Assembly: GCA_023667225.1 (NCBI GenBank)
Contig: JAMPAN010000014.1
Coordinates: 1 to 36,607, forward strand
DNA from: Oxalobacter formigenes
GTDB taxonomy: Bacteria > Pseudomonadota > Gammaproteobacteria > Burkholderiales > Burkholderiaceae_D
Direction of reading: 5' to 3'
DNA length: 36,607 nucleotides
The position numbers and the translations under genes were made by a program. How positions within the stretch are numbered: position 1 is the stretch's first letter; each line of letters opens with the position of its first letter. Below, piece by piece: positions 17,125 to 25,632 of the stretch. Under the pieces are notes generated by a model. It made no database searches, was not told the origin of the DNA, and saw only the letters and a list, made by a program, of their open reading frames with translations.

Positions 17125-17599
17125 AACAGGTTAAAGGAACGCTAAAGTGTTCCAAAGGTTAGTTTGTAAAAATAACGAAGGAAATATGGAAAATTTAGGA
17201 TTCGTAAGAAAGTACCACAGCCTGAAACATCAAAGGAAGTTCCAGTTGAAGCATTACAAGAATTTGGAGACTTGAGTGAAGAGAAGAAATCAATTCTGGA
17301 CAAAGCTTAACTAGTATATATAAAACGAGCGAACTCGGCTGGCTTTATTGGTTTTCCAACAAACTAAAGTTTATTCATGTAAAGTTGTAAGAAAAATTCC
17401 CTGTCGTCCCACTTGCTGTTCTTTAATTAGCTTATCCCCCTCTTTTTAAAAAATGGTTTTACTGTAAAAATGAATGATAATGTCTTTCTGAACTGCTTGT
17501 TTTAACTGGTTGCAAATAACCGTAGCAATTCCTCTGTAAAATTTTAATTGAATAAAATATAGTATTTATGCAGGTTTCATAAGATGATTGTAATTCCTC
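17125..17599 (+). other. AT-rich stretch with one coding remnant
   Basis: At about 17198-17310 a frame without a start reads RIRKKVPQPETSKEVPVEAL and ends EEKKSILDKA, then TAA. The charged, proline-containing composition suggests the tail of a real gene, but I do not recognise it. The remainder (17311-17599) holds no gene or RNA that I can support. Confidence 0.35.
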
Positions 17600-17875
17600 C
17601 TGCAAAAAACCGTGTAAAATCATGCGGTTCGAGGATTTTTTGTTTAATAGCGTTTTAGGCAATTCATTGACATCCAACAAATGAGAGGCACGATTTAGCA
17701 AAAATTCCTCCTGAGTAAAAATAGATACTCCCAAAAAGGAGGATGTGAGCATGGGGAAAATCATCAAGTCGCTGACAGCCCTCAAGGTAAAAACGTCAAG
17801 CCCAAAGAGAAGACTTACAAGCTTTTTGATGGAGGTTAACTTTATCTGGAAGTCACGCCGACAGGGTTTCAGAAA
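17600..17875 (+). repeat. Integration scar 2: diverged copy of scar 1
   Basis: It repeats the block order of scar 1 (CCGTGTAAAA, TTTTTTGTTT, GCGTTT, GGCACGATTT, CCCAAAAAGGAGGA, GCATGGGGA) about 1.5 kb downstream in the same orientation. The sequence has diverged strongly between the blocks, which points to two related elements rather than a recent duplication. Confidence 0.6.
17752..17875 (+). pseudogene. Tyrosine integrase N-terminal fragment (copy 2)
   Basis: After AAAAAGGAGGATGTGAGC the ATG opens MGKIIKSLTALKVK. A one-base loss in an A run shifts the frame, and the other frame continues NVKPKEKTYKLFDGG, then TAA, then LYLEVTPTGFQK. Together this is the N-terminal ~45 residues of a P4-type integrase (DUF4102). 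Frameshift, nonsense codon and missing catalytic domain make it dead. It extends further into the gene than copy 1. Confidence 0.75.
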
Positions 17876-18085
17876 TTAATCCCGGATAGTCCAAAAATGT
17901 CTGGGATTTTTTATTTCAGGTGCTGTATCCAAAACTCGTTTTTTTACTATCCAATAGCGTGCATAAATCTGCATGAAACCCAGTATTCAAGCAGGTTTCT
18001 ATGTGCATTTTGTTTAGAAATGTTGCCTGCATCCGGAAAATAGTGGGTAGGAGGTTCCTATCCAAAAAATCCATGTGCTCGATGT
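17876..18085. other. Spacer before ogt, no gene recognised
   Basis: AT-rich with short frames only. The stretch just before the ogt start (18069-18140) reads IHVLDVWKTESDVEWV in another frame and may be part of a disrupted neighbour. Confidence 0.35.
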
Positions 18086-18556
18086 GTGGAAAACGGAATC
18101 AGATGTAGAATGGGTGATTGCAAAGATAGACGCCGTCATACGATAGACCGGCGCATACAGCGATATCTGCATGTACAATATGAAGAGGGAACCTCCGGTG
18201 TGATCGAGCAGGCGATGGGGGAACTGAATGAATATTTCGCAGGGTGGCGTGAAACTTTTGATGTTCCGGTTGTCTTCACAGTGTCGGCATTTCAGTGTGC
18301 TGTATGGGAAAAGCTCATGAAAATACCCTGCGGCATGACCATATCTTATGGCGAACTGGCTCGCCGCATCTATCGTCCGAAGGCTGTGCGGGCAGTTGCA
18401 TCGGCAAATGCAACCAACCCGATCTCTATTTTCGTACCTTGTCACCGGGTAATCGGCAGCAATCACAAACTGGCCGGTTATGGCAGCGGCCTTGACGCCA
18501 AAATAGGATTGTTGGAGTTGGAGTGTGCCAAAACAGCAAAAAGCAGATTATGGTGA
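18086..18556 (+). CDS. ogt: Methylated-DNA-protein-cysteine methyltransferase (N-terminally short)
   Basis: This suicide DNA-repair enzyme transfers alkyl groups from O6-alkylguanine to its active Cys. The catalytic domain (about 63-147) is complete: FQCAVWEKLMKIPCGMTISY, then RPKAVRAVASANATNP, then the active site VPCHRVIG with Cys119, then GYGSGLDAK and LLELE. The N-terminal ~25 residues are rich in Arg/Cys and do not resemble the beta-sheet domain expected there, so the front of the gene seems replaced or lost; normal members have a further ~40-60 residues. No strong ribosome site precedes ATG 18086. The protein may be active but reduced, or a decaying gene trapped between integration scars. 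Confidence 0.7.
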   Translation: MENGIRCRMGDCKDRRRHTIDRRIQRYLHVQYEEGTSGVIEQAMGELNEYFAGWRETFDVPVVFTVSAFQCAVWEKLMKIPCGMTISYGELARRIYRPKAVRAVASANATNPISIFVPCHRVIGSNHKLAGYGSGLDAKIGLLELECAKTAKSRLW

Positions 18557-18971
18557 ATTCCAGTTAGGGAATATTTCCAGCGTGTTAAGTAAAGTTGAGA
18601 AAACAGAGGTCATCATAAACCGGACGGTTTCATGGTTTTTTGTTTTTATGGCGTCTGATAACGTACACTGATATTGAAATAAAAGGAAATTGTATCCTTA
18701 TCCGGCAGACAATCTTTTGATTAAAACGCTGAAGGAAGGTTTTCCTAGTACCATATTATTTCACCGTAATCTGGCGAAGGCTTTGATTATGAAGTTTAAG
18801 TAGGATGATAACTGGAACAGGCGGGTATATTTTTACATGCGCAACCAGAGGGACAGATAAGGGAAATATTCTTTTTAGTAGAAAGTAGGCAGGCTGTAAA
18901 AATGGTGACATTGCACGCTGTGCCGTAACCTCATAAAATCAAAATTTTGCCTGTGACTTAAAGGAGAACCC
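18557..18971. other. Intergenic region with the third attachment-like scar
   Basis: This 415-base gap contains the scar at 18616-18653. A short frame near 18690-18801 reads LIKTLKEGFPSTILFHRNLA and ends KALIMKFK with a stop; I cannot assign it. The right end supplies AAAGGAG for the methyltransferase gene. Confidence 0.4.
18616..18653 (+). repeat. Integration scar 3: attachment-like core only
   Basis: AAACCG-GA-CGGTTT followed by CATGGTTTTTTGTTTTTATG and GCGTCTG matches the hairpin, T run and GCGT block of scars 1 and 2 in the same orientation. No integrase start follows. Together the three copies suggest successive insertions at one site. Confidence 0.5.
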
Positions 18972-20546
18972 ATGCCAACCCATACGGAAGGATATGTTAC
19001 TGATCTGGCTTACCTTGCCCATTTCCAGCGGGAGCTGACGCCGGGTTTTATCCGGTTTTGCTTACTGATGGGCGGTGCGGATCTGCCAAAAGCAGCGGGA
19101 AACGAGCCTTTCCGTTATCTTGAGCTGGGGTATGGGCAGGGACTTTCGCTGAATATTCATGCTGCTGCGGTACCGGGGGAGTTCTGGGGAACAGATTTTA
19201 TGCCGGAGCATGCTGACAATGCGCAGGGGATGGCGGAGGCTGCCGGGCTGGGGAATGTGCATGCCCTGAATTTGAGTTTTGCTGATCTGGATGCTTACGG
19301 GGCATCGGGCAACCTGCCGGATTTTGACCTGATTACCCTGCATGGGGTGTGGAGCTGGATCAATGCGGAAAACCGGGAATATATCCGGAATATTATCCGC
19401 CGGCATCTCAGGCCGGGCGGGGTTGTGCATATCAGTTACAATGCGCTGCCGGGCTGGGCTTCTTTTATGCCGGTACGCGAATTGCTGATTCGTTATGCCG
19501 CTGCCGCGGGCGGCAATCTGGACAGTGCCGCACAAACGCACCAGGCCTTTGCGTTTGCACGGTCTTTTGCGGCATCCGGCGCGGCGTTTTTTGCCGGGCA
19601 TCCGCATGTAAAGGAAAAGCTGGATGGCCTTCAGGGGGAAGATGTGCATTACCTTGCGCATGAGTACATGAACCGAAACTGGCAGCCGTTCTATTTTGAG
19701 GATGTGGAAAAGGAGATGGCGCTGGCGCAATGCCGTTTTGTCACGTCGATTGATTCGCAGGTAAAGCCGCAGGCTTATCTTCCTCCTGAAGTTTTGCTGG
19801 CGCTGGATAATGCGGCAAACAGAACTATGCGGGAGACGCTGTATGATTTTGCGGTGAACCGTACATTCCGCACGGATTTGTATATCAAGGATGGAGATTT
19901 TCTTTCGCCTGATGAGCGCATGGCGCGTTTAAGCGGTTTGTGTTTTGCGTTAAGTAATCCTTTGTCTTTTTTTAAACAGATGCACCGTTTCCGGATTCCC
20001 ACCCAGCTGGGGGCTGTTTTGTTGCGTGATGAGGCGATTATGCCGCTTTTGGCTGCGCTGGCTGAAAAATCGTGTATGCCCAAGTCGTTTGATTTTTTAA
20101 GGAATAATCCAAGGCTGGCCGAAATGGCAGAAGACCAGTTGCTTTACCTGGTGGCAGTGTTGACTTCAACCGGTTATCTTCATGTAGCCAACACAGATGT
20201 GCCGCAGGAAACCCGCGATGCCTGCGCCCGTTTGAACCGGGTGCTGTGCGAGCAGGCAGTGACCGGGGAAGGACAGCCGTTTCTTGCTTCGCCGGTTTTG
20301 GGTACGGCGATTGCTGCTCCGCGCATGGAGCGGCTTTTTCTGCTGGCGCAGGCTAATGGTGTGGAAGGGCCTGATGCGTGGGCTGATTTTGCGTGCCGGG
20401 TTTATGAAGATGCCGGCAGTGATATGACGGACAGCAATGGTGAACCGATTTGGCCGGAGAATGTGGCTGACATTGCCGCTGTTTTTTCGCGTAAACAGCT
20501 GCCTTTTTTGCGGGCGATGGGGGCTTTGCCTGCACGGCGCACATAA
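18972..20546 (+). CDS. Class I SAM-dependent methyltransferase with regulatory domain
   Basis: The start follows AAAGGAGAACCC. The N-terminal Rossmann domain has motif I RYLELGYGQGLSLNIHAA (about 48-65, core ELGYGQG 51-57), the post-I acidic segment GTDFMPEH (73-80) and a DFDLITLHGVWSWI strand. The middle and C-terminal parts fit the methyltransferase regulatory domain (PKMT type), with LYIKDGDFLS as a landmark. Several residues that hold AdoMet are present, so it is probably active; the substrate is unknown, possibly protein lysine. Length 524 residues, full size for the family. It stands alone, with the next gene convergent. Confidence 0.8.
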   Translation: MPTHTEGYVTDLAYLAHFQRELTPGFIRFCLLMGGADLPKAAGNEPFRYLELGYGQGLSLNIHAAAVPGEFWGTDFMPEHADNAQGMAEAAGLGNVHALNLSFADLDAYGASGNLPDFDLITLHGVWSWINAENREYIRNIIRRHLRPGGVVHISYNALPGWASFMPVRELLIRYAAAAGGNLDSAAQTHQAFAFARSFAASGAAFFAGHPHVKEKLDGLQGEDVHYLAHEYMNRNWQPFYFEDVEKEMALAQCRFVTSIDSQVKPQAYLPPEVLLALDNAANRTMRETLYDFAVNRTFRTDLYIKDGDFLSPDERMARLSGLCFALSNPLSFFKQMHRFRIPTQLGAVLLRDEAIMPLLAALAEKSCMPKSFDFLRNNPRLAEMAEDQLLYLVAVLTSTGYLHVANTDVPQETRDACARLNRVLCEQAVTGEGQPFLASPVLGTAIAAPRMERLFLLAQANGVEGPDAWADFACRVYEDAGSDMTDSNGEPIWPENVADIAAVFSRKQLPFLRAMGALPARRT

Positions 20547-20553
20547 TTTGTCT

Positions 20554-20588
20554 CTTGGGAAATGCGTTTTTGTGCCGTATTTCCCAAG
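20554..20588. terminator. Inverted repeat between convergent genes
   Basis: A perfect 10-base-pair stem CTTGGGAAAT / ATTTCCCAAG with a 15-base loop lies between the ends of the methyltransferase (+) and the lipoprotein (-). Its position suggests a shared terminator, but neither strand has a T run after the stem. Confidence 0.4.
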
Positions 20589-20605
20589 AAATATGGTGGC
20601 GGGGT

Positions 20606-21631
20606 TTATCTGGCAGGATCTGTTGTTTTTTGAGTATTGTCTGTTCTGCCGCCGGGTGCAGTTTGCTCTGGAGCCGGAACCGGTACAGGAAGTTGCACAG
20701 TTTTTTCTGCTGCCTGGACTGTTTCTTCTTTTATTTCCATATCGGTGCTGATTGCGACTGCATCAGGCCTGGGTGTTTCCGGTTTTTTCCCGGGGACTTT
20801 ATCCGATACCCGTATTTTCAGGTTTTCTGTTTCCGGAAAGGGGGTGTTTTCGTATTTGCGGATGATTTCATTTTTCAGGTTGGAAAGGCATTCTTCCCGC
20901 TCGCCGGTCAAGCAGGCGGAATCAGGCGGGAAGGCGTTTCCAGCCTGATAGTAAGCGGCGAGTTTGCCGGCAATTTCGCTGCTGACTTGTTCATTGCCTG
21001 CATAGATATTGCCCAGGCGTTCTTTCAGGGTGGATTGCTGGTTTTTAAGCTGGTTCTGGACGGAGGCGTAATAGTCTGTTGCCGCCATACATCGGTCAAA
21101 GGCGACTTCTACCCAGGCAAGGTAGTCGTTTTTGCGCTCTGCCGCACTGGTAAATTCACGGCAGACAACGGTTGCTTCCGAATCTTTTGAATAGGTTGGA
21201 TAGGGGGCGGCGCTGTAGTATTCCGGATCAAAACGCAGTGAGAGTTTTCCGGCAAAAACGGTGTTTTTTGAGCGGTCTTCCTTGTGAACGGAGATGCCGT
21301 ACTGGGCGTCTGCATCGTAATCTAGGTTCAAGGTGATGGAAAGTCCTTCTGAAAGTTTCAGCGGGTATTTATCATGGGCATCTATAAAGTCGTGCCGGAA
21401 ATCTTCCAGAACAGATTCTGCCGTTATGGTATCTTCCGGGTTGACGAGCGGGACAGGGGAGAGGAAGACAAAATCTGACTGGACGCCGTTTGTAATCAGA
21501 TCATCCAGTACGAGAATGGAAGCAAAATGCAGCCGGCCTGGATTGAGTTCCTGTTCTTTTTCTGCTTTAGGTTGATTGTCGCAGCTGGATAATGCCAGCA
21601 AAAGCAGGATAACAGGGGTAATTTTTTTCAT
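20606..21631 (-). CDS. Lipoprotein of unknown function (paralogue 1)
   Basis: ATG 21631 with AGGAAG upstream is preferred over the longer frame because it opens a lipoprotein signal peptide: MKKITPVILLLLALSSC with the lipobox Cys at residue 17. The mature part starts DNQPKAEKEQE and contains GRLHFASILVLDDL, a DFRHDFIDAHDKY segment, a CMAATDYYASVQNQL helix and PPDSACLTGEREECL. The tail is Pro/Glu-rich. It is clearly related to the next gene (21738-22709), sharing HFA-x-LVL-x-D, DFR-DF, DDYY/DYY, GN(E)-x-V and P-DS-CL-G motifs in order. No domain of known function recognised. Probably anchored in the outer membrane. Confidence 0.75.
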   Translation of the reverse strand: MKKITPVILLLLALSSCDNQPKAEKEQELNPGRLHFASILVLDDLITNGVQSDFVFLSPVPLVNPEDTITAESVLEDFRHDFIDAHDKYPLKLSEGLSITLNLDYDADAQYGISVHKEDRSKNTVFAGKLSLRFDPEYYSAAPYPTYSKDSEATVVCREFTSAAERKNDYLAWVEVAFDRCMAATDYYASVQNQLKNQQSTLKERLGNIYAGNEQVSSEIAGKLAAYYQAGNAFPPDSACLTGEREECLSNLKNEIIRKYENTPFPETENLKIRVSDKVPGKKPETPRPDAVAISTDMEIKEETVQAAEKTVQLPVPVPAPEQTAPGGRTDNTQKTTDPAR

Positions 21632-21737
21632 TTTTTCTTCCTGACCAACTTTTTTCGGGGGCAAATCACCTTACACGAACCTGTTGGACTGGTCAAAACG
21701 GGGTGAAAGGAGGGGAGTTTGTAAGCCTGTTTCTGTT

Positions 21738-22709
21738 TTACTGTGAAGGCCTGGCTTTTACCTGGGAGACAGCTTCTTTTTGCCGGGCAACTTCTTCGGG
21801 CTGTTCATAAATTTGCTTTCCGGAGGGAGATTGGCTGGCATTTTCCGGGCGGGTAGCCGGCCCGGATTTGACTTGCTCAATTTTCCGGGAAATGCGTTTT
21901 TCCGGATCAGTTTTCATGATACCGATGTTTTCAGCCTTGACATCATTATAACGGCGAGCCAGTTCACTTATCAGGTTTTCATGGCAGGCCATGAAGCTGC
22001 CTTTCAGGCACAGGGAATCCTCAGGCAGGGATTGCCCGGCCATGTATAGCATGGCCAATCCTTTTGCCAGAGGCGGGTTGACGGTTTCGTTTCCGCTGAA
22101 AATATCTTTCAGCCGCTGCTGTATTCTTTGCTGAAGGCCGCTGTAATAGTCATCGGCTGTCCTGCACTGGATGAGGCGGACTTCAACCTTGTGTGTTTTT
22201 TCATTGCGAAGGTCATGGACAGGGCGGTATTCCATGCAGATGAATGTGGCATCCTTTCCTTCCTGACAGGCGGGCATGGTATCGCTTTTGTACAATTCTT
22301 TATCCAGAGAGAGGCGGAGCGTACCGGTAAAGGATGGTACGGTGTCTGTTTCTTCGTAGATGAAAACAATTTCCCGGTTAGGCTTATCTGTGTGCGAGAC
22401 TGTTCCCTTAACAACGGTTCCTGTGCCGCGCAGGTGATAATACCGGTCTTCTGCCGCATTGAAGTCGCGGCGGAAGTCGCGAATGATCTCGTTTGTATTC
22501 ATCAGGGCATAGGGATTCAAAACATGGGCCGGGGCCAGAGGGGCGTAAAGGGATGAGTCTCCCTTACGGAAAATATCTTCCAAAACCAGGTTTGCAGCAA
22601 AATGGATTTGTCCCTCGTTCATGTCTTCCGGCATGATTGGCCCGGATATTTTTTCACAGCCTGTCAACAGCAGGAGAAAACACAGGCAGGGTAGCAACAG
22701 TTTTTTCAT
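21738..22709 (-). CDS. Lipoprotein of unknown function (paralogue 2)
   Basis: A signal peptide MKKLLLPCLCFLLLLTGC ends in a lipobox with Cys18. The body shares the landmarks of the neighbouring lipoprotein: GQIHFAANLVLEDI, a DFRRDFNAAEDRYYH segment, CRTADDYYSGLQQRIQ, GNETVNPPLAKGLAML and LPEDSLCLKG. The C-terminus is basic and Gln/Pro-rich, different from the acidic tail of paralogue 1. The 106-base gap between the two genes lets them be transcribed together, and this gene would be first. No ribosome site stands out. Function unknown; tandem duplication with divergence is the simplest history. Confidence 0.72.
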   Translation of the reverse strand: MKKLLLPCLCFLLLLTGCEKISGPIMPEDMNEGQIHFAANLVLEDIFRKGDSSLYAPLAPAHVLNPYALMNTNEIIRDFRRDFNAAEDRYYHLRGTGTVVKGTVSHTDKPNREIVFIYEETDTVPSFTGTLRLSLDKELYKSDTMPACQEGKDATFICMEYRPVHDLRNEKTHKVEVRLIQCRTADDYYSGLQQRIQQRLKDIFSGNETVNPPLAKGLAMLYMAGQSLPEDSLCLKGSFMACHENLISELARRYNDVKAENIGIMKTDPEKRISRKIEQVKSGPATRPENASQSPSGKQIYEQPEEVARQKEAVSQVKARPSQ

Positions 22710-22916
22710 GACATGCGAAAAGAGGCATGGAAATATGCAACAAGGCGCATCATACCGTGTTTGTGTTTTCCAAACAAACCGGTGAGGGCTTTGGGAAAAA
22801 GCAAAACAGCGTACCTTTTCCGGAGGAGTGCAAGATGTGGCTGGCGGCGCTATCCTTTAGGGTGGTGAAAATCCGATATAATTGAATTGTCGGCATGTTT
22901 TTCGGGCGGGTTGTCC

Positions 22917-23933
22917 ATGCGGGTTGATTCTTCTGCTGCTATTTCCTTGTTTAACGGCGCTTATGGGCAGTATGGTTTGCGTGCAGCCCGCAACAGGCAG
23001 GCAGAAGAGGCAGGCAGCCTGCCTGCCGAAGCCGGAAAAAAAGCTGCCGGGTACCGGATGCAGCCGGAAGGGGCTGTATCCCAAACGGTTGCAGTCCGGG
23101 AAAAAGAAGTTGTTTATAGCCAGGCAGTAAGGGCAGCAACAGGGCGTGTTCCTGCCGGTATAGATTTTTCCAGTGTGACAGACCCGGTCGATCAGGCAGG
23201 CGGCAATGTTTTCTCTGCTTTACAAGATACCGGACTCAACAATCAGGAAGGAAAATCCGGGGAGGCAGTACCAGCGCAGGAGGGGGTTTCCCCCGGCAGC
23301 CAGGCAAGCCGCCTGCCGGGGTCAGGTAAGGAAGAGGACGCAGAAAATGATCCCGCTGTTTCGGCAGAAATTGCCGAACTCAAGCAACGAGAGCAGGAAG
23401 TCATTGCCCATGAAGCGGCCCACAAGGCTGCGGGCGGTCAATATGCCGGAGCAGCCAGTTATACTTATACAACCGGGCCGGATAATAAGAAATATATTGA
23501 TGGCGGAGAAGTTTCTATTCATACGCCTGCAACGAATGATCCCGAAGAAGCGCTGAAAATAGCAGAAACTGTCCGGCGGGCAGCGCTTGCTCCGGCCAAT
23601 CCTTCCTGCCAGGATCTTTCTGTTGCTGCCAGTGCTTCTCAAGAGGCAGCGGCGGCGCGTGCCGAAATTGCCCGGAGTGAAATGACAGAGAAGCAGGACA
23701 GCGGGCAGGCGAAAGATAAAAAGGATGCTGATGATACTGCTTTAACTGTTTCCGACAGGGATGATAGCCTTGCTGCCAGTGAAGACAGGCGGGCAGGAAG
23801 TGCAGCGTTGCAGAAAGAAGGGATAGCAGCGGTTTCTCTTTATGGTCAGAGAAAAGCGGCTGCCGCTTATGCCTCGCAATCTGTTGTTTTTGGCAGCCGG
23901 GCAAGCATCAGCGCATTTTATGCGGCAGGATGA
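22917..23933 (+). CDS. SprA-related putative metalloprotease (CJM1_0395 family)
   Basis: The C-terminal domain has the zinc-binding HEAAH (165-169) in REQEVIAHEAAHKAAGG, followed by YTYTTGPDNKKYIDGGEVSI and PATNDPEEALKIAETVRRAA, the hallmark of the SprA/CJM1_0395 putative metalloprotease family. The first ~150 residues are low-complexity, Ala/Gly/Glu-rich and probably disordered. The tail after 240 is Ala-rich and charged. No signal peptide is evident, so a cytoplasmic or specially exported enzyme is possible. The open frame could begin at TTG 22887, but ATG 22917 with a GGGCGGG stretch upstream is preferred. Substrate unknown. Confidence 0.75.
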   Translation: MRVDSSAAISLFNGAYGQYGLRAARNRQAEEAGSLPAEAGKKAAGYRMQPEGAVSQTVAVREKEVVYSQAVRAATGRVPAGIDFSSVTDPVDQAGGNVFSALQDTGLNNQEGKSGEAVPAQEGVSPGSQASRLPGSGKEEDAENDPAVSAEIAELKQREQEVIAHEAAHKAAGGQYAGAASYTYTTGPDNKKYIDGGEVSIHTPATNDPEEALKIAETVRRAALAPANPSCQDLSVAASASQEAAAARAEIARSEMTEKQDSGQAKDKKDADDTALTVSDRDDSLAASEDRRAGSAALQKEGIAAVSLYGQRKAAAAYASQSVVFGSRASISAFYAAG

Positions 23934-23976
23934 ATTGGAGCAGTGCCTTTTTCAGGAAAGGGCGGTGGTGTTTGCA

Positions 23977-24273
23977 TCAGACCATGGCAGCAGTTTTGTA
24001 TGGGCTGTATAAGTTCTGCCTAAGCTGTAATAGATCGGCCAATACTTCTTCGATGGTATCTGGAGAGTGTTTGTTCAGGCGGGCAATGGTTTCTGCCATG
24101 TGGCGCAGCTCCCTTTCAGTTGAATTCCGTTTGATAACATCATGGTTATAGCCATCGCTGAAGTGGTAATGAAGTGGCACCTGGGGGTGGGTGCGCCTGA
24201 TCAGGTAAGTTGTTCCCAGGTCAATCCGGTATTTGCTTTGGAAGGTTTTTGCATCCATAACATTCTTTTCCAT
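23977..24273 (-). CDS. Hypothetical protein
   Basis: A 98-residue frame begins MEKNVMDAKTFQSKYRIDLG, with a possible alternative start at the ATG of codon 6 (24258). It contains YLIRRTHPQVPLHYHFSDGY, with several His, and a helical C-terminus (ELRHMAETIARLNKHS to LADLLQLRQNLYS). Composition is that of a real protein and it fills the gap between the metalloprotease and the Sel1 gene. I do not recognise a family. The start has no clear ribosome site. Confidence 0.5.
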   Translation of the reverse strand: MEKNVMDAKTFQSKYRIDLGTTYLIRRTHPQVPLHYHFSDGYNHDVIKRNSTERELRHMAETIARLNKHSPDTIEEVLADLLQLRQNLYSPYKTAAMV

Positions 24274-24421
24274 GAGAAGGACAAGAGAAAGCCTACCGGC
24301 AAATTAAGGAGAGGGGTTTGCGCCAGGTCAGTATCAGGCAGAAGCGCGCAGACCAGGAAAAATAAGAAGCAGGTATTTTTGCAAGAGGTTAGCGCTGTAT
24401 GGTCCTGCTGCACAGCCGGGT

Positions 24422-25396
24422 TTAGCGCAATGTCAGGCGGGTGATATCCATGATTTGTTTGCGCTTGCCTTGTTCCAACTGTATTTTTTCACGGTTGGCT
24501 ATATCCTGCCATCGCGCTGCTTTCGTTGCGTCAGCAGGTAATCCAGGCTGGCCTTGACGGTATATTTCTTCCAAGCGCTGCATGGCAGGGAAATGGTCGC
24601 CGGCAGCGCTTTTTGCGTACCAATAGAAGGATTTCTTTTTGTTTTTAGGTATGCCAAGGCCATTATCGTAGGCACGGGCAAGATCATATTGTGCCTGTGG
24701 ATCGCCTTTTTTTGCGCCTTCCATGCGCAGTTTTGTTGAGTAAACAAGGTTGCGGCGGACGCCGATTCCTTTTTCATACAGGCTGGCAAGCAGGTTTCTG
24801 GAGCAGGGATCATTATAGTACGCTGCTTTTTCCAATATTCTGATTGCACTGGCGGTATCCCGGGATATGCCGTTGCCTTCCAGTTTCATGCGGGCAAGCC
24901 TGCATTGAGCCGGGCCATTTCCTTTTTCTGCTGCCAGGAGATACCAGTATGCGGCTTTTTTGAGGTTTTTTTGAATACCTGTTTCGTTTGCATACATATC
25001 GCCAATGTTAAGCATAGCGCTTGGCAACCCGCTTGCAGCGGCTTTTTCGTACCAGATCATTGCTTCTTCAGGACTTTTTTCCACGCCTTCTCCGATGGCA
25101 TAGGAAACGGCCACGTTAAACTGGGCAGCCGGATTGCCTTGCACAGCAGATTTCATGAACCAGGAAAATGCCGTTCGGCTGTCTTGCCGGACGGCCTGAC
25201 CACGGGAATACATGGCACCGAGCCGGTTTTGCACATGCGGGTTTTCCAGGGCATGGGGTTTACGGAAATATATCAGCGCTTCCTGGTAGTTGCCTTGAAG
25301 GTATAAATCCATTCCTTTTTGTATATCGCCGGCAAAGGCAGTTGTACCAACGAAAAGAAAGAGATAAAAAAACGTTGTGCGAAAGGATAAGGACAT
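24422..25396 (-). CDS. Secreted Sel1-repeat protein
   Basis: The 324-residue product begins with a signal peptide (MSLSFRTTFFYLFLFVGTTA, likely cleaved after AFA near residue 22). It is followed by six full Sel1-like repeats of about 36 residues and a partial seventh. Examples are AAQFNVAVSYAIGEGVEKSP, PSAMLNIGDMYANETGIQKN and PQAQYDLARAYDNGLGIPKN, with the typical AxxxYxxGxG core and a closing WYxKAA. Such solenoids mediate protein-protein contacts in the periplasm or cell envelope. The last ~35 residues are basic. No partner is evident from context. Confidence 0.85.
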   Translation of the reverse strand: MSLSFRTTFFYLFLFVGTTAFAGDIQKGMDLYLQGNYQEALIYFRKPHALENPHVQNRLGAMYSRGQAVRQDSRTAFSWFMKSAVQGNPAAQFNVAVSYAIGEGVEKSPEEAMIWYEKAAASGLPSAMLNIGDMYANETGIQKNLKKAAYWYLLAAEKGNGPAQCRLARMKLEGNGISRDTASAIRILEKAAYYNDPCSRNLLASLYEKGIGVRRNLVYSTKLRMEGAKKGDPQAQYDLARAYDNGLGIPKNKKKSFYWYAKSAAGDHFPAMQRLEEIYRQGQPGLPADATKAARWQDIANREKIQLEQGKRKQIMDITRLTLR

Positions 25397-25580
25397 TCGA
25401 TTATCCCGGTAAAAACAGGAGGATAGGTCATTATATCAACCGGAAGCGGATACGCTTATATATTAAATATTAAAAAAATAATAATTTGTACTGCCGGTTG
25501 ACAGTGGCGATGTAATAATTTCAGTGCTTATGCACAGGTTGCGTGAGACGAAATAAAAGGAAAAGGATAATAAACGGAAG

Positions 25581-25612
25581 AAAAAAGGCAGGAGGTGCAA
25601 CTCCTGCCTTTT
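25581..25612 (-). terminator. Rho-independent terminator after the chemoreceptor gene
   Basis: AAAAGGCAGGAG pairs with CTCCTGCCTTTT around a 6-base loop; on the minus strand it continues into a T run of six. It lies about 20 bases past the chemoreceptor stop and could act on both strands. Confidence 0.85.
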
Positions 25613-25632
25613 ACAGATTAGGGAGATGATGC

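Noticed and set aside
15541-18135. Shared 14-mer AAAGATAGACGCCG at about 15542 and 18121 as direct repeats bounding an element
   Set aside because: No similarity extends beyond the 14 bases, and neither copy lies at the scar cores.
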